The notes: generated from the letters alone by a model not told the origin. A stretch of 64,000 nt of DNA from Mesostigma viride (GCA_009746045.1 RPFO01000079.1:4602238-4666237), one strand, 5' to 3'. Shown: positions 16,011-33,479, counted from the first letter of the stretch. A program made the numbers and translations.

Positions 16011-16424
16011 TCATGCAACAGTTCATGTGGGGAGATACATGCATGTTTTGACATTAGGGCTTTGACAATTCAATAGGCCTGCAGGTCGTATCCAATTAAT
16101 CTTTGATTTAAGGTAGGACAGTGCCTGCTGGACCCCTGCATGGCCTGCAAACGCCTGCATGCACGTGCATGGTGCATAGACCCAGAGTCACTTAGTTACT
16201 ACCTATGCATTTATCTGGGTCAATGCCATCAAAGGATTTCACTTGACGCTAGTTTTGCTCAGCTCAACTGCAATATTGAGGCTAGCAACGTGCTTGAGCC
16301 CACAGGCCCCTTCCCTAAAACGTTGCCAACTTGCCCCTGCTCACTACAATAGTGCCCTCCAGGAGCACGCATAGCTCCTCCATGCACATTCTCTCCTACT
16401 GCACAAGCAGTCCCCCTAAAACAA

Positions 16425-19400
16425 TTACAAGTGGCCGTTCTTGGCCAAGAAGGCAGCCAAGTGGTCCGCCGGGTGCATCTCCTGGATCCGCTCCTGCTGC
16501 TGGCGTTTGCCACCCAGCTGCTGCCGATGCTGTGCCGCCAGGGCGTGGAACTTGGCCTCGGTGCCGGCGGCCGCGCCCCCCGCGCGCGCCACGAGCGCGT
16601 GGTCGTGCACACCCAGCGCCGCGTCCGGCTTGTTGGCGTGCCGCCGCCGGGTCTCCGCGTTGATGGCCATCGCTCGGTCCATGTCTGCGCGCTGCGCCTC
16701 GATTTTGGCCAGGAACTCCTTGTGAAGCGCCTCCAGTGCGGCCTGGGCGGGTGGGACATGAGGTAGGGCAGGTGGATCATGAGTTACGATGAGGAGATCC
16801 TTAGGGAATGCCCGAGGTTCGCGCCGTCGCAAGTTGCACTGTGTGAGGCTGAAACTAACGATAGCCGGGGAGGTCAGATGACACTATTTGCACGTCATGG
16901 GCTGCCATGTTATGCTGAGATGGCGACTGATGGGCCCCTCTCGAGACCAAGGGTGTCCTGACCACATCAGGCAGCCAATTATCGGCGGATATTTGTGGGC
17001 AGTGGTGGTTGCTGATCCTGTCGGCCATGCCCTCATGTGGGATGCCTGAGGGTCGGCAAAATGGCACGGAACCTGCGAACTGCGTGACTTGTTCACCATG
17101 AAGAAGGGGGCACATGAAGAGAGGGTCGTGCCCCTCTAGTTTTTCCAAGAAGCAAGAGCTCACAACTGATCACCCCCCCCCCTCCCAAAGCACATCGGTG
17201 CCCTGAAGGCCAGCAGCCGCAACGTTCCAGAGGGAGCCTTCAAACCGCAGGCAAGGCAAGCCAATCAAACACGCGACTACAGAAGGCACACCTATTAAAC
17301 GCATGCCTATTAAACACAAACCTAGAGACGACATGCCAATTGAACACAAGCCTAATCACCACACGCCTAATGATCACAAGCCTGCAAAGCAAAAGCCATC
17401 TTGAAGCTAGCCTAACCACCACAAGCTTGTTTGCCACATGCCTGTATGACCATGCCAGTCTATCTTGCAAGCTCATCTAACACACCAGAACCTAAAAATA
17501 AAGCACCACTATTGACCATATCCCGACCACGAGTATATTACGTAATCGAGACTTTGGTCACACGCCCTCTGCCGCAGCTCACCTTCTCCTCCTCCTCCCG
17601 GCTGGCCTTGACTTGAATCGCCGTCTTCATTGCATGCTCGTGCTGCGCCACGTTCGACCGCCACTGCTCGTGGCCCCTGGTGATGTGAAACGTGTGGTCC
17701 ACCCCGATCGCGCCACCCGTCCACCCCGCGGGCGGAGCCGGCTTGGCCGCCGCCGCTGCACTGGTCGTGCCACCTGGCTTGGCAGCGGTGCCGCCACCTG
17801 TCGTCTTTCCTCGCGGGAGCGCCTTGCGTGACTTGGCCGACGACGCGACGACACGTGGCGGCCCCGTGCGCTGGGCAGGGGGCACGGATGACGTGACGGC
17901 CGTAAGCAAGTCCTGCGTGAGCTCCGTGTGGGTGGGCTTGGGCCTGCCCTCGATCCGCCGTGCGACGCCCCCCTCCCACCGGACGTGGTTGAGGTCCTTC
18001 AACGCCATGCGCGCGCGCGCCTCGAGCAGCTTGTTGTTGGTCGCCGTGGCGCCGCTCACAAATTGCACGAAAGGGGGTGGCGGGGGGAAGTAGTATTCCG
18101 CGGGAGTCTTGCCCTCCTGCCCTTCCCCTCCCTCTCCCTCTCCCTCTCCCTCTCCCTCTCCTCCTTCTCCTCCCTCTCCCCCCTCTCCTCCTTCTCCTCC
18201 CTCTCCCTCCCCTCCCTCTCCCTCTCCCTCTCCCCCCTCTCCTCCCTCGCCCCCAGATGCTGGAATCGGCGCCAGGCCGCCCGCCAGCGTGACCGTGCTA
18301 CTGCTTTCCTCCGTCACGTCGTTTCCTTCGGGCTCCAATGCCCACCCCTTGGGGCGGGGGGCAACCGTGTCCACCAGCTCCTCTCCCCGCATGCGCTTGA
18401 TCTCGGCGTCCCGCTCCCTCTGCGCCGCCATCTTCTCCTCCACCAGGCGAAGCCGCGCGCCGCCCTTGCCAATCCTTTCCGCTGGCAGCCGGAACGTGAG
18501 CACGTCACTCGCCCTCATGTCGCCCTCGGCTCGTTTGGCCGCCTCGGCCGCCAGTGCCTCAAAGTGGCTCTGGCACACGCGGCCCTTGACGTTGCAGTAG
18601 TAGGGGTCGTGCTCAAAGACCTTGGGGTACGAGACGGGGACCAGCCCCAGGCCCTTGAATTTATCCGACCACCAGGTCCGGGAATGGATCACGTGGAGCG
18701 GGGGCGACGCGGACCTGGCCGCGCAGGACTCCACGGCCACCTTGGTCCCGCACACTTGGGCGAGCACGAGCACGTACGCGTTGGAGAGGCGGGAGACCTC
18801 CCACAGGACCGCGTCAATGTCGCGCGTCGACCTCGCGTACTCCAGCTGGTAGAGGATGAGCACGAGGTCGAATGTCGCGTCGGGGAAGGGGAGGTCGGCC
18901 AGGGGGGCGACGATCACGTTGCCGTGCTTCTGCTGGTTGGGGCACAGCAGGGAGGTCTCCTGGGGGCTTGAGGAGATGCCGACCACACGGTCTACCTGCA
19001 GGGGGGGGGGGGGGGGGGGGGGGGGGAGCCGCCCAGGTTTCCGTTCAACCCATTCATTCAAGGTATGCATTCAGGTTTCAACTCGTACACGGTCGATCAA
19101 AATTCAGGTGGCAGTTTGAAATGCATCTAGTAAGCTAGCATGGCAAGGCTAGCCCGTAGAAAGTTAAACCTGCACACATGGGGCAACCAAGACACAGGCA
19201 GCGAGAGCTTTGACAATGTCAGCAGCTGAGCTTAAGACCGCCAGTATGATTACCAACAAGGGTCATGCCTACCTATACCAGCACCGATACAAAATTGGCA
19301 AACATTGGTACCGGGTCGACCCTACTTGGCACCCCTGTCCTCTGACTCTATCCTATTTCCTTGCCTAGGCACACCAATTTGGGGTATCCAGATGTGTAGT

Positions 19401-22400
19401 AACAGGTAGCCCCATGATGTAATACCTCATCATCCACTGCACGCTGGGGCACTGTTCAAGGTCCCGCTCCCCTGCCCTCGCAATAATAAATAGCCTAGCA
19501 CACACACGTTGGGGTATCCCACCCCCTAGTACGCAAGTGTGTGCGTACTGCCACCGTCAGGCACCTCTTACTGTTGTCTCGGTGGATTGCCTCCCGACCC
19601 ACCCCGGGGGATCTCATCGGTACATAGAACACGCCGGGGCCCTGATCACTGTCTGTCATCGCTACCCTTCGCACTTGTGTTTGTGAAGCACGCCCACCTT
19701 GGGGTATCTCATCGTCAAGTCTTCCAGCAGCTGCACCATGCGGCACACACCGGGCGCGATCACCAAAATGTCTTGGATCTGTCGTGGGAGCCGGCACCGT
19801 CGACGGCAAAGCAGCACGCACGCATGTGCATGAAGGCAAAAGGCTACGGTTACATCACCAGCGGCGGCAGCATGTTCAATGTACAGCAGCTGCAGCACGT
19901 TAGATAACCAGCAGCAGCAGCAGCACGGAAGCATGTTAGCTGACCAGCGGCGAGCCGACAAGGGCGAGCAGAGGAGGCCAGCCGGACAAGCCAGGGATAT
20001 AGCCGGGCAAGCCAGGGATACCCATGGTCTCTTGTAAAACATCATCATCAGATAGCCGACCCATTTTTTCGAAGGCCATAACTATAGGTTGGTAGCCTGA
20101 GGTAGGGACACACACAAAGGTTGGGGCACGCACATAAGTGTTATTAGTTATTTATAACGAATCACATGAGGGGAGTCAATGATCACTTGAGGGGAATAGC
20201 GTATGCCAGCAGCAGATTTCGTCCCAGCATGCTTGCAGCAACGACATGTAACCCTCCCCTTCCCCCAAAAAAACCCATGAAGCAGAGCTCTTCCTCTCTC
20301 CTCTTTAGCTCCTCCTCTTTAGCTCCTCACTAGCCCTTCCTCTTTAGCTCCTCACTTGCCTTCCTCTTTAGCTCCTCACTTGCCTTCCTCTTTTAGCTCT
20401 TCCTCTTTAACTCTTCCTCTTCAGCTCTTCCTCCCCCCACTCACCTTGCCCTGCTGGAAGTGCGCCGCGTAGATGTCATGGATCGCCTGCGCGTACACAC
20501 ACCCGGGGCAGCGCACCCTCCTCCCCGCCAGCAAGCCAGGGTCGCTAATCTCCACCAATGGGAACAACCCGGCGAGCGGCTGGTACGGCTCCTTCCCCTT
20601 CTTGCCATGCTTCTTCTTGGGCTCTTTTGGGATTGCCCCGTGGGGCCCGATCGCGTGACCGTAGGGCCGCTCCTGCGTGCGCGTGCTCCACCTCTCATGG
20701 CCTAGCATCTCTTGTCGGGGCTCCGAGAGCAAGAGGCCGTGGAGGGAGAACGTCTCACGCCACCACCATGCAGGGTAGTCATTTTGGATGACGCTGCATT
20801 TGTGAGGGTGTTGAGGGGGGGGGGGGGGGGGCGCAGCGGCAGCGCCAGAGGAAGAAAGAAATCCAACAAAAATTGCTTGACTGTAAGCAGCACAGATTAC
20901 ACCACAGCCATAAGATACCCCACGTTGTACCGTGGGAATAGGCCTTGCTGGTCCGCTGTTTTCACGCACAGGTCCTTTTCTGCACACAAGCAAGCCGTTG
21001 CGCTCCGTTGGTCACACAGGCAAGTCCTCTTCTACGCACCAAAACCTAGACAAGGCAAACAAAGCAAGCCCATGCGCATGCCACACACAGCTCCTCTTCT
21101 ACACACAAACGAGCCGTGCTGGTCTGCTGTTCCCACTTACAGGTCCTCTTCTACACACACACAGAGGAGACCGTCCTTTTCTACACACACAGAGGAGATG
21201 GTCCTCTTATACACACACACACACACTCACTCTCACACACAGAGGAGACGTGCTTGCGGCTGGCAACGTACAGGTCCTCTGGCCCCAGCTTGACGCCCTT
21301 CTCGGCGAAGTGAACGGCGATGAACACGTGGAGGCTCGCGACGCGGGCCATCTCGGCGATCACCTTTGCGAGCCGGTCGATGGGCACGTACTCCAGCACG
21401 TGCGTGGACACCTGGCGCATGCGCACACACACAGTACATGGAATCATAGAAAACAATCGTATGAAGAACCAAGTAAGGGTCATCAGCTCGTGGCAGTGGC
21501 GGGGAGGGTCGTGATGGTTGTTTGCTGGAGGGAGATGGTGGGCGCTTGGGCACGTATACCACTGACATCAGATTGTGCCCAGACTGGGGTGGACGTTAAC
21601 ATTGGGGGAGTACACCTGGAGCGGATGCTCCCCCCCCCATCCCGCCCCCCCCCCCCCCCAAACGAACAAACAAGTTGACAGCATAAGATCAACAATGAGC
21701 AAAGCTGGAGGCAGTACGACGTGGCGGTCTACACCCTTCGCAAGGGGGTTGGGCTTAAAATATTGTTGGTTGCGGAAGATGGAAGATGAGCGTCATGAAA
21801 GCGGCAAATGCGGCCGGGGGGATCCCAGCACGCGGCAGTCATCATGCTCTTACACAAGGATGTGTGCAAGCACACCGGAAGCATGACTACTGGCACGCCC
21901 CACGATACTGGCACACCCAAACACCATACACACCTAGCTACCAAAGCCCATACACGCTTGCTTCTGGCACCCATCACAATGCACACTCATGACCCAATCG
22001 TGCATGTGTGCGTGCGCGTGTGCACCCACCACCATGTCGAAGGACTTGTCGGGGAAGGGCAGCGCGTCCAGCGGCGCCTCACGCACCAACCCCTTCTCCA
22101 GAAGGTCCGCGCACATCTCCTGGCATACGCCACGCATGTGATCCGGCAAGCCGAGCCAAGGCAAGCAAGGAAAGTCAAGGTGGTGTCCCATACAACGCCG
22201 CGAGTGGTGGACCATCCATCAGGCCTGCATCGATTGTCCCACAGTAACATATGCCATCCTATTCACCATAGTAACATATGCCATCCTATTCACCATAGTA
22301 ACATATGCCATCCTATTCACCATAGTAACATATGCCATCCTATTCACCATAGTGACATATGCCATCCTATTCACCACGCAAGAGGCCACGCACGAGGTGG

Positions 22401-25400
22401 TGGCATATGGCCGAATGGGCGGCGGCAGATGTGCGGGAGTGGTGGCAGATGTGGGGGGGTGGCGGCAGATGTGTGGGGGTGGCGGCAGATGTGTGGGAGT
22501 GGTGGCAGATGTGTGGGGGTGGAGGCACGGGGCCGTGTTGGTGGCGGCCCCAACCATACCGCAGCCACGACGATCCGAACCCTGCGGCTAGAACTGCTTT
22601 TAGAAGTGCTGTTAGAACTGCTTTTAGAAGTGCTGTTAGAACTGCTGTTAGAATTGCTGTCAGAACTGCTGTTTGAATTGCTGCCAGAACTGCTGCTAGA
22701 ACTGCGGTTAGAACTGCTGTCAGAACTGCTGTTAGAACTGCGGTTAGAGCTGCTGTCAGAACTGCTGTTAGAATTGATGTTAGAATGGTGATAGCGAGAG
22801 TTCATGCCATGCTTGGCATCACGCCACGAGTGCACCTGTCCCAGTTTTGTATTGATGTAGGTGCCACGAATGCACAGGTCCCAGTTGCAGCGAGCAGATA
22901 CCCCCCAGCTCAGGAACAGCTCACACAAACATGAGTCGTCACGCGCGGCGGCTCTTCCTGGGATCGCACGCTAGTGGCTCGCGGAGGATGAAAGTATACC
23001 GTCGGCGAAAGCATAGTTGCAAGGTTTGCAGGGGACATCGGCAATGTGACCGACGCCAGCAGTACCTTGAGCGGTAGTGCGATGGGCTCCACCCCTTGTG
23101 TAGGGTTCATGGTTGGTTGGACTGTCATTATCTAAACCATGGGTTTACACGCCCAGCCATGTGTACAGGGCTCATACCTTGAGCGGCAGTGCGATGGGCT
23201 CGACCCCCTGCGCCCGCCACCCGTGGTCGTTAAACTTGCGGACGAGGCCGCACCCGCCCGTGCCCACGTCCAGCACGGTGCGGATGCCAGAGGCGCTGTA
23301 CGCGTCGAAGATGGCCTCGGCGTACTTGCACCCGTCACACTCGACCATCCCGAACAGGCGCTGCAGGTAGCGCTCACGCTTCTGCCGTTCCAGTGCGGCT
23401 GAGGGTAGTAGCGGGGGAAGGGGGAGGGGAAGGGGGAAGGGGGAGTAGAGTAGAGGGGGAAGGGGGAGGGGAAGGGGGAAGGAAAAGAGGAAGATAAAGA
23501 GGGGAGAAGGGGGGGGCAGGGGCAGGGGGGAGGAGGAGGGGGGGGAGGGGAGGGGAAAAGGGGAAAGGAACGGGGGGGGGCAAAGGGGGGCGGAAGCAGG
23601 GGGGGGGGGGGGGGGGAGAAGGGGGAGGAAGGGGTGGCAAATGGGGGGAGCAAATTATGGTGGGGTCAGTGGAGGAGCGATGGTGGCCATGCGACTAGGA
23701 TAACATCCGATATAATCCGTTAATCTGATCAATCATCGGGGCAGAGAGGCACGGTGCCGCTACGCCCATATACAAAATGGGCATGCCTTCCCCCATGACT
23801 CCTGTGCCATTCATCCATTCATCCAACCTTTTCACGGCCCAACCAAAGCCGTAATCGACGCACCTGCGCTATTTGAGAATCCAGCAGCATCTAACGACTG
23901 AGGCGGGAATGAGTTTGCGCTGACAGCACTCCCACCAACATGTTCTCCTCACCTACACACCACTGTGTTCGTCCTCACCATTCCTATGTCAAATGTTTCC
24001 CGTGCAGGTATTAGCATGATCCCATAAATTGTGCCTTTCACCCCGAAGCTGTTTACTTTGCGCTCACCCTCACATTCACACCATCCCATTGGCCCTCAAA
24101 GTTCTGGCCTTGATGTCACCCTCACCTCCACCGTATTCGGTTCATCATCGAACACCTCATGGGTTACGGCCTCTCCCTCCCCTCCCTGGACCCTCCCTCA
24201 CCTCCCTGGACCCTCCCTCCCCTCTCCCCTCCTCCCAGGCCCCATGCTCCCCTTTCCCCAGGTTCCAGCACGTCCCTGAGACGTCTCCATGACCCCCACG
24301 GCACTGCAATCACCCTCACCTCGCGCCTCCTCCAAGGCCAGCCGCGCCTCCTCGTCGATCTTCTTGGACTCCCGGATCGCCTTGCCCGCATCAAACGGCA
24401 GCCGGTGGCCCTTGCGGTTTAGACCCCGAGGGTCCAGGCCCAGTGGGGGGGGGCTCGGTGGTGGTGGTGGCCTCGGGGGAGGGGGAGGAGGGGATGGAGG
24501 GGGAGGGGGCGGGGGGGGCGGGGGGATTGGTTTCGGGGGGGGAGGTGCTGGCGGGGGTGGGGACGGCGGGGGTGGGGATGGCGGGGGTGGCGAGGGCGGT
24601 GGTGGTGGCGGTGGCGAGGGTGGTGGCGGCGGCGGCGAGGGTGGTGGCGGCGGCGGTGAGTAGCGGTACTTGGGAAGGATCACCTGCGGTCGGATGAGTG
24701 GATGAGCACAAACAGTACAGGAGTAAGTCCATGAGTTAAAACACTATCCCACGTCGCATCCAGGCACGATCGACTATTTGAGCTCAAGCATTCATGCCTT
24801 GCCTCGCCGGCATGCAACTCTTGTTAGGGAATCAATGTCCACGAGATAACAAATCCAACTCTTGTTAGGGAATCAATGTCCACGAGATAACAAATCCAAC
24901 TCTTGTTAGGGAATCAATGTCCACGAGATAACAAATCCACCCATAGCAACTCCACCCATAACCAATCCACCCATAGCAACTCCACCCATAACCAATCCAC
25001 CCATAGCAACTCCACCCATAACCAATCCACCCATAGCAACTCCACCCATAACCAATCCACCCATAGCAACTCCACCATAACAAATCCACCCATAACAAAT
25101 CCAACATAACAAATCCACCCATAGTGGATCGACCCTTATATGCCTTGCCTCCTGGGCACCAACCCATAATGGCAGATTACTAATAACAAACGTCCCAAGG
25201 ATGCACGCAGCCATGCGCATGCCCCAGACGGGGGGTAGTGCGTCACGCATGCAAGCAGGCACCGCGACCGTACATGCATCTGCTCCTCGGAACCACGACA
25301 ATGAAGGCAACAGTATAAATGACAACGATGATGATGCTGATCATGATTATCACCAAATGCACAATAATAGTCACAATAATAATAGCAGCTACCATGAGAA

Positions 25401-26715
25401 CTAACCTGACGCCTTGACCGCGGCGGTGGCGGCGACGACGCTTGTACCAGCGGCGCCCCCTGCGCCCCCTGGGCCCCAGGGACCACCTCACCCAGCTCTG
25501 CCGCGGCTGCCAGCTCCAGCTCCCTCTCCACGTCCTCCAAACTCGAGACACCTGTCACCGCATCCATCTGAATGGGCGGGATGATGCGGGGCGGTGGCGG
25601 CGACGGCGGGGGCGCAAACTTGGACGCGAGCGACTCAGCACTGATGCCAAACAGAGGGGCCTCAGGTGCCGCCGGAAGGGCAGGGTCCACCTGGTCCATG
25701 AGGCGCACCGTATCCATCGGGTTCACCTCGCGAGTCCCCCACTCGTCGCTATAGCTGTGTTGATCCCCATCATCCGCGTCCACCTGCCCCTGATCCGGCG
25801 CAGGCGGGGCGTCGCCGTCCCCCAGAGCCTGGTTGATATCATGATAGAGCTCTTGCACTTGCGCCTGTAACTTCTGCTCGGGGGTGACGGGGGCGGGGCG
25901 CGCCCGCGCTCGCATGTGGGCGTGCATGTTGCCCACCATCTGGACAGGTGGAGCCACGCAAGGGCAGACAGGTGGCACCATGCACGGTTAGACCGGCGGC
26001 GGGATCCCACAGGGGTCACAAGTGGGTGCCACGCACCAGCGGACAGGTAGGGCCACGCAACCGCGACGGCATGGGTAAGGAAGTGGCCAAGGACGACATA
26101 AGAAAGGGCTCAAGGATGAGTGCTTGCAAAAAGGGGGCACGAGAAAGGGGCACAAGGAAGGGGTATGGGGGAGCGCCTGGCTGCGTGGGGGGTACAGACA
26201 GGGCATGGCCTGGAGGGGGAATAGGCATGAGAGGGGCATGAGAGGGAAGGATGCCCTATATTTGACAAGGAACCAAACACAAGGATATTCTGGACACCTC
26301 GCTATTGCCACTATGCAGAAGTTTTATCAATGGAGACTTGTATACTTGTCCGTGCAGCCTCCCGTGCAGCTTGTACACTTGCTCCGTGGGGGTCGGGGGA
26401 CGCGGAATCAACGGATACCCCTCAGGAGTGCGAGAGACTGGCGAAACTATAGCTGCACATTTGCGCAGATAGGGAAACGGAGACTTTGCTCAGGATTCGC
26501 GGCAATGCTGTCTCTCAGCGTATGTAGGGCTTATACGAAGAGTTCGGGGTCCCGAACGGGCTTGGGTTTCTACGGCGCAGGCAGCCCAATCCGAGAAAGT
26601 GGCGGGGACTTACCGCTAAGAAAAGCACTCCGACAAGCGCCATTAATACCATAATCCATATTGCACGCGGGCAGCGGCGCTGTGGCCGCCTAGATGTAGC
26701 CGCGAACTTTGCCAT
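16425..26715 (-). CDS. Type II membrane protein with tandem methyltransferase domains (second degenerate)
   Basis: Ten exons join in frame with GT-AG introns: 26715-26614, 25939-25406, 24683-24320, 23398-23178, 22119-22030, 21411-21272, 20793-20445, 19778-19698, 18995-17583 and 16742-16425; predicted 1203 aa. Residues 1-34: basic tail plus a single hydrophobic anchor (AIWIMVLMALVGVLFLA), so the C-terminus should be luminal (inference). Residues 213-300 are Pro-rich. Domain A (about 345-500) has CDGCKYAEAIFDAY, motif I VLDVGTGGCG, acidic E400 after beta-2, FPDKSFDMVVSTHVLEYV, and a WWWRETF motif. Domain B (about 570-760) repeats the order (CPGCVYAQAIHDIY; ILVIAPGVCRM; FPDATFDLVLI; TWWSDKF) but has lost motif I glycines and the acid (S635). 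A Glu/Gly repeat (18109-18250) and a coiled-coil-like C-terminus follow. Substrate unknown; a Golgi glycan or protein methyltransferase is possible. Confidence 0.82.
22245..22379. repeat. Five tandem copies of a 27-bp unit in methyltransferase intron
   Basis: The unit TAACATATGCC ATCCTATTCACCATAG is repeated at 22245, 22272, 22299, 22326 and 22353, nearly identical; the last is diverged at its end. It lies in intron 4, about 125 bases upstream (in transcription) of exon 5. There are no spacers, so it is not CRISPR-like. Confidence 0.9.
22420..22530. repeat. Minisatellite, ~21-bp GGCAGATGTGTGGG units
   Basis: About five imperfect copies of GGCGGCAGATGTGTGGGGGT in intron 4 of the methyltransferase gene. 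Confidence 0.8.
22590..22785. repeat. 15-bp minisatellite (AGAACTGCTGTT units)
   Basis: About twelve imperfect copies of TTAGAACTGCTG-type units. Serine/asparagine- or leucine-rich open frames across it are repeat artefacts inside intron 4. Confidence 0.85.
24809..24940. repeat. Three tandem ~41-bp units in methyltransferase intron 2
   Basis: Units containing TGTTAGGGAATCAATGTCC and ACGAGATAACAAATCC occur three times without spacers, directly followed by a second tandem array. Confidence 0.9.
24938..25120. repeat. 30-bp tandem array in methyltransferase intron 2
   Basis: About five units of CCACCCATAGCAACT plus CCACCCATAACCAAT, then decayed units. It is intronic and without spacers. Confidence 0.9.
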
Positions 26716-27803
26716 CGTTCAGGAAGGGACCATCAATTAACAACGCAGCAAGGAAATTTGATATACTTCCACAGAGCCCACATAACGCCAGATACAGGGC
26801 TCAGCAGTTAGTCTAGGCTGAAGCTCTCTCTAGCCAGTAAGCTAATGATCCTCGCAAAACTGATGCCTGGAACTTGTGTGCTTGGTTGGACACAACTGCA
26901 ACCATGTTCGTGTGCTTTTCCCGTCACACCTAGGCATGCAAGGGACACCCATCGTCAGCTTCTTTCAGTTCTTGCCGAGCATGTGTCGAAAATTGACATA
27001 GCTTTTAGACAATCTACACGGCAATGTATTATGTACACACGAACGCTATTCCCAGCACATACGACCATCCGCCATGCCCGCGAATAGCACGCGCCATCGC
27101 TTTAGTTCTGTTATTATACACAGTGGCAAGACTTGGGGTGCGACACGTGGGGGACATCAAATTTAGTACTTTGCTGGAGTGCTGCACCTTCCCGCGACCC
27201 AGCCCGCGGAGGGCTGAACAGGGCAGCGCTGCGCCGCGCCGGGCATTCTTCCGGTTCGCAGCCGGGGCATTTCCCCGGGCAGCGTCCCCACGAGCTCCTG
27301 GCTTCAACCACAGGGGCCTAACCAGGGTCTAACAGGCATTACTTTTACAGTACTGGCAAGTGTTTTTTTTCCAGGTAAATAGGTGTACGTTTATTCCAAA
27401 TGTAACCAGTATTACCTGGCTTTTACAGTACTGGCAAGTGTTAACAAACTGCAAAGGCTACTATGATTATCATCTATTTGCTTGTACAGTACTGGAATTA
27501 TTAGTAAACGCGGTTGGTTTCAGGGCTCCCTAGATAGCACAAAGCAATGCGATTAATTTCTAGGGTCCTTATGGCTACCTGCCAGTCGACAAGTCATCAA
27601 TTTCATTTACCAAGCGACAGGGAAGGCGAGCATCCACGGAGCATGGAGCATGGAGGTCTCTACTGTATAACAACCCGAGCGTCCCCGAGCAAGACATGGC
27701 AGTAAGGGAGCAACTGCAGAGAGGCAGCGCTGCGTGAAGCCCTCGTGCTATCAACCAACCTTATCTATTTAATTTTGCATAGGTAGTCCTACTCTCTGGC
27801 AAG
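26716..27803. other. Divergent intergenic region between methyltransferase and NDUFS8 genes
   Basis: 1,088 bases between two start codons on opposite strands, so it should hold both promoters. A GC-rich block at 27185-27320 lies in its middle. A 20-base element TTTTACAGTACTGGCAAGTG occurs at about 27341 and 27421, with a partial third copy near 27484. No TATA box stands out. Confidence 0.45.
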
Positions 27804-32193
<4,390 letters not shown>

Positions 32194-33228
32194 AGCGGGC
32201 TTGGTGCCCAAATAGTGCCGCGGTGCCCAGGGTGCGGTCGTGGTGCCCAAATCGCGGGGGCAATGCTACGCCGTCAGGCGGGCGCGATGCCAAGGGATGG
32301 GTGGGATGGGACGCGGGTGGAGTGGGAACGCTGGCTCGTTGTGGGTAACCCTGTGTGGTGGTGGGCGACCCACGGGTCTAAGAGGTGCGTTTGTCCACTA
32401 CAAGGGGGCTGTTGCCCCAGGTATGCGCTCAAGCTGCCCGTGGGACGCGGCGACCTGGTTGGGAGCGGGCGGTATGCCTGGGCGGAGCGGATTGTGTGGC
32501 TGGCACCGGAACAAATCGGAGGGGGCAGTGTCTGCGTTGGAAGTTGGCTGCGTCGGAAGCTGCAGTTCGTGAGCCTTTGTAGCGCCGTCAAGCTGGGCAG
32601 CTAGTGTATCAAAGATGCTGGTATAGCGGCCATAAGCGCCATTTATGGGTGGCCTTGTTGCAATTGCCCATCTTTCGAAGGTTATTCCAAGGGTTGACCG
32701 GATTTGAAGCTGCAGTATTGGCTGTTCATCCTGGCAGCCCGCAAGCCCAGTGGGCTGCTTGCTGCTCCAGGAAAATCACTTTCGGGGTTTTTTGGCCAGC
32801 ATCGGCGCATTTTCCATTTCCAAGGGTGGTCCATGTGTCAGAGGGTTAGAGGAGCATGGAAGAGTGTGCTAATGCGCTCATTATGCGCTGATGTATGCAA
32901 GGGCACCCAAAGGAAGTTGTCATTTGCTGGTTTTCTCCTGAGGGTCTGGGGTGGTGCTGGAAAATGTGCCAGGTTGCGATGGTGGGATTGTAACAGCGTG
33001 GTGGCAGGTGGCAGCACTACATTGAAAGGAGCTAGCCAGTCGATGATGGGATCGACGTGGATAATGATGTTAGTCAGCTTGTGCTCAATATACGTGAGCC
33101 AACCAGCTAGGTCCTTCGATCCACATGTAACCTTCTTTGTGTATGCAGAATGCCATGTCACCTCTGACAATTCTAGTTCTAATATAATTTTGCACATCCT
33201 CTATCAGAAAGTGACTACCATGGCACAT
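32194..33228. other. 3' flank of NDUFS8, no supported gene
   Basis: Only short, composition-driven open frames are seen. A TGTAAC at about 32994 is too far from the stop to call a polyadenylation signal. Confidence 0.4.
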
Positions 33229-33345
33229 ACCTCTTTGCCGGCCATCTTGCCCGCACAGACCAGGTGAATACAGATGTGGGCCCTGCCGGGGGGCTTACTA
33301 GACTGGCCAAGCAGGTAGATGTCCACCTCCTATGAAGTGAGACAA
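33229..33345 (+). mobile_element. LINE E 3' fragment
   Basis: It matches the segment at 37556-37670 of the LINE E copy: CTTTGCCGGCCATCTTGCCC and onward, with the GHLARTDQV coding signature of the LINE C-terminal region, followed by further similarity for about 100 bases. Confidence 0.65.
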
Positions 33346-33479
33346 CTATGCCTGGACGCATGGCGATCCAACGCCGTGGAAGGACTAGGGTAGTTGTCCA
33401 GATGAGAGGAAAGACGCAAAGGCCGCCGGAGCCGCGTGGCTATCTCTAGGAAGACCTGTATGGAGGGATCACAGAGTGT

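Noticed and set aside
18077-18971. Plus-strand Leu/Pro-rich frame of 347 codons
   Set aside because: Antisense of methyltransferase exon 9, including its Glu/Gly repeat.
22910-23128. Alternative exon ending in VEPIALPLK
   Set aside because: It lacks motif I and the rest of the domain; it is a ~36-base copy of exon 4's end inside the intron, listed as an echo.
22245-25120. Direct repeats resembling a CRISPR array
   Set aside because: Units are tandem without unique spacers and lie in introns of a eukaryotic gene.
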